Shown: piece after piece, positions 21,227 to 22,370 of the stretch
Layout: each line of letters opens with the position of its first letter
How positions within the stretch are numbered: the first letter of the stretch is position 1
Virus record (IMG/VR): IMGVR_UViG_3300010299_004680
Location: 1-22,370 of that record
DNA from: a virus
DNA: 22,370 nt
Direction: 5' to 3' (one strand)
Position numbers and translations under genes: made by a program
The notes under the pieces: model-generated
Seen by the model: only the letters and a program-made list of their open reading frames with translations
The model's database searches: none
What the model was told of the DNA's origin: nothing

Positions 21227-21370
21227 TGGAAAAATCTGCCGCATATTAGTTTGTATGATACATTATATAAGTAGGTTCAGTTATCCGTAAAATAACGATT
21301 GGTGAAAATGCTACCAACGGAGGTCGCGCTCCGAAAAAAACGAAGAAAACGCATTAAAATAGGAGAAACA
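21227..21370 (+). promoter_or_regulatory. Leader region of the scaffold gene
   Basis: A TATGAT at 21254-21259 could start a transcript with a leader of about 100 bases. The leader has a small hairpin CGGAG/CTCCG (21318-21333) and a clear AGGAG (21361-21365) five bases before the scaffold ATG. Unlike most units here, this gene thus appears to have a normal leader. Confidence 0.4.
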
Positions 21371-21964
21371 ATGTCAGAACAAGAAAATAATAATTCAGAA
21401 GAGACAGCCCCTGCCGAAAATACAGAAGCTGTTTCAAATGATAACGCAGCACAAGAAGACAGTTCAGCGCCAGTTGTGCCGGTGAGAGAATTGCAAAAAG
21501 AGCGCAGAGAGCGCCAAAATCTTGAAAAGAAGCTGGCTACCTTGCAGCAGCAGCAAGAAGAGGCAAGGCAAGCAGAGCTTACGGAAGTTGAAAGGCTCAA
21601 AGAAGAGCTGGAAAACACCAAGGCACAAGCAGCAGCAGCAGAGCAGGCGAGAGTTCTATCGGAGCAGCAATCTCTGGTAAGGGCAGCAGCAGGCTCAATG
21701 GCTTTTGCAGATGTGAATGATGCAATCACATTTGTTAATTTTGAAACATTTGAAGGACTTGAAGGCAGCGAGCTATCTCAGGCAATCTCGGACGAAGTGT
21801 CCAGAGTCAGTCAGGAGAAACCGTATTTGCTGGCAAAGACAGAAGAACAGCATAAACGCGGAGTTGGTATCGCAGCCGACAGAGAGGGCGCAAACGAGCC
21901 AGCGCCAGAAGGTGAAGAAGCGTTGGGCGGATTTGTCCATAATCTTCTTTTCGGCAAGCAATAA
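21371..21964 (+). CDS. Capsid scaffolding protein
   Basis: A 197-residue, very acidic protein between portal and major capsid genes. Residues 1-45 are disordered and rich in Glu/Asn/Ala; about 45-110 form a charged coiled coil ('LQKERRERQNLEKKLATLQQ', then further Gln/Glu/Ala heptads); the end contains 'GGFVHNLLFGKQ', a short hydrophobic-basic tail of the type that binds the capsid protein. Composition, coiled coil and position fit a scaffold protein. A strong ribosome site sets ATG 21371; the in-frame extension to 21299 is upstream leader. Confidence 0.85.
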   Translation: MSEQENNNSEETAPAENTEAVSNDNAAQEDSSAPVVPVRELQKERRERQNLEKKLATLQQQQEEARQAELTEVERLKEELENTKAQAAAAEQARVLSEQQSLVRAAAGSMAFADVNDAITFVNFETFEGLEGSELSQAISDEVSRVSQEKPYLLAKTEEQHKRGVGIAADREGANEPAPEGEEALGGFVHNLLFGKQ

Positions 21965-21988
21965 CACAAGGGGAATAATTGTTGGGAG

Positions 21989-22016
21989 AAAGGCGCTTTT
22001 ATAAGGCGCCTTTTTT
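21989..22016 (+). terminator. Rho-independent terminator between scaffold and capsid genes
   Basis: AAAGGCGC (21989-21996) and GCGCCTTT (22006-22013) form the stem and a T-run follows. It would end or reduce scaffold transcripts, so the capsid gene may be driven by its own promoter or by processed read-through. Confidence 0.88.
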
Positions 22017-22053
22017 CTTGTTCAAAAAAACACCGCAGATTAGAAAAAGAAGA

Positions 22054-22083
22054 TTACCCTAAAAAGTGCAGGGTAAAACCTGC
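22054..22083 (+). promoter_or_regulatory. Two overlapping, mutually exclusive hairpins before the capsid gene
   Basis: TTACCCT (22054-22060) can pair with AGGGTAA (22070-22076), while GCAGG (22068-22072) can pair with CCTGC (22079-22083). The arms overlap, so only one hairpin can form at a time. They sit just before the AAGGAG of the capsid gene. Confidence 0.5.
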
Positions 22084-22110
22084 TTAAATGAAACAAGGAG
22101 AAAATCAACA

Positions 22111-22370
22111 ATGGCAAACCAAATCCCCCTAAGTGGAGCAAGTGAAGCCGCTGGTGGCGCAATGTTGCCAACTCCCCTGGTAGAGTCCGTAGTGGAACAA
22201 ATCCAGAGGGAAAGTGGCACGCTTAACCTTGTTGATACCGCTACAACAAACAGCCGCAAGGAGGCTATCCCCGTTTATAAGGGACGCCCGACTGCCCAGT
22301 TTGTTGATGAGGGAGCAAATAAACCGGTTGATGGTGCTGAATTTACCACCCTCAATCTCAATGTCAAGAA
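22111..22370 (+). CDS. Major capsid protein (HK97 fold), N-terminal part; 3' end outside window
   Basis: The frame starts at ATG 22111, ten bases after AAGGAG, and is open to the right edge (86 full codons). The sequence 'AMLPTPLVESVVEQIQRESG' followed by 'RKEAIPVYKGRPTAQFVDEG' and 'KPVDGAEFTTLNLNVKK' matches the N-arm and P-loop region of HK97-type capsid proteins of actinobacteriophage style. No protease domain precedes it, and a separate scaffold gene lies upstream. Codons are visibly richer in C-ending forms (GCC, ACC, ATC, CTC) than in other genes here, as expected for a very highly expressed protein. Confidence 0.88.
   Translation, partial: MANQIPLSGASEAAGGAMLPTPLVESVVEQIQRESGTLNLVDTATTNSRKEAIPVYKGRPTAQFVDEGANKPVDGAEFTTLNLNVK

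Overview
This window looks like part of a tailed double-stranded DNA phage (siphovirus-type) genome. It is AT-rich, densely coded, uses TAA/TGA/TAG as normal stops, and is cut at both ends: the left edge is inside a Dit-like tail gene and the right edge is inside an HK97-type major capsid gene. No integrase, repressor or tRNA gene was seen. The host is not determined. The capsid N-terminus, tail hub, holin-like protein and HTH-metallophosphoesterase resemble actinobacteriophage proteins. Many genes also start right at a -10 box (leaderless mRNAs), a habit common in Actinobacteria. A low-GC actinobacterium is therefore my first guess, but this is inference.

Layout. 1-2970: end of the tail operon (Dit C-terminus, a tail hub carrying an NHL beta-propeller, a collar-domain tip protein). 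3013-4674: lysis cassette (two small membrane proteins, an M15-like peptidase, a GH24 lysozyme). 4809-4837: strong terminator facing the next block. 4858-8240: minus-strand accessory block of small unknown genes, one secreted protein and an HNH/AP2 homing endonuclease, broken by a 376-base non-coding stretch with 6.7 copies of a 16-base tandem repeat and a (CG)6 run. 8322-10951: plus-strand genes (unknown protein, KTSC protein, holin-like membrane protein, HTH-metallophosphoesterase). 11012-16428: nucleotide-sugar and glycosyltransferase module with a terminase-small-like gene inside it. 16483-17990: small unknown genes, including an LPD29 protein. 18183-22370: packaging and head genes (large terminase, portal, scaffold, capsid).

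The most interesting system is at 11012-16428. A UDP-glucose 6-dehydrogenase and a UDP-glucuronate decarboxylase together would make UDP-xylose. They flank two tandem glycosyltransferases of the TET-associated (TAGT) type, the first fused in frame to a ParB-like domain. I infer a phage-encoded route to pentose (xylose, or arabinose if an epimerase lies elsewhere) on modified DNA bases. The gene making the acceptor base (TET/JBP oxygenase plus methyltransferase, or a hydroxymethylpyrimidine synthase) is not in this window.

The second strong signal is regulatory. At least twelve genes have a TATAAT-like -10 box only 6-7 bases before the start codon, and four more have it 9-11 bases before, while genes inside operons or in the head cluster mostly use Shine-Dalgarno sites or stop/start overlaps. 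Four small genes share a promoter-plus-first-codons cassette, two of them as a perfect 72-base direct repeat.
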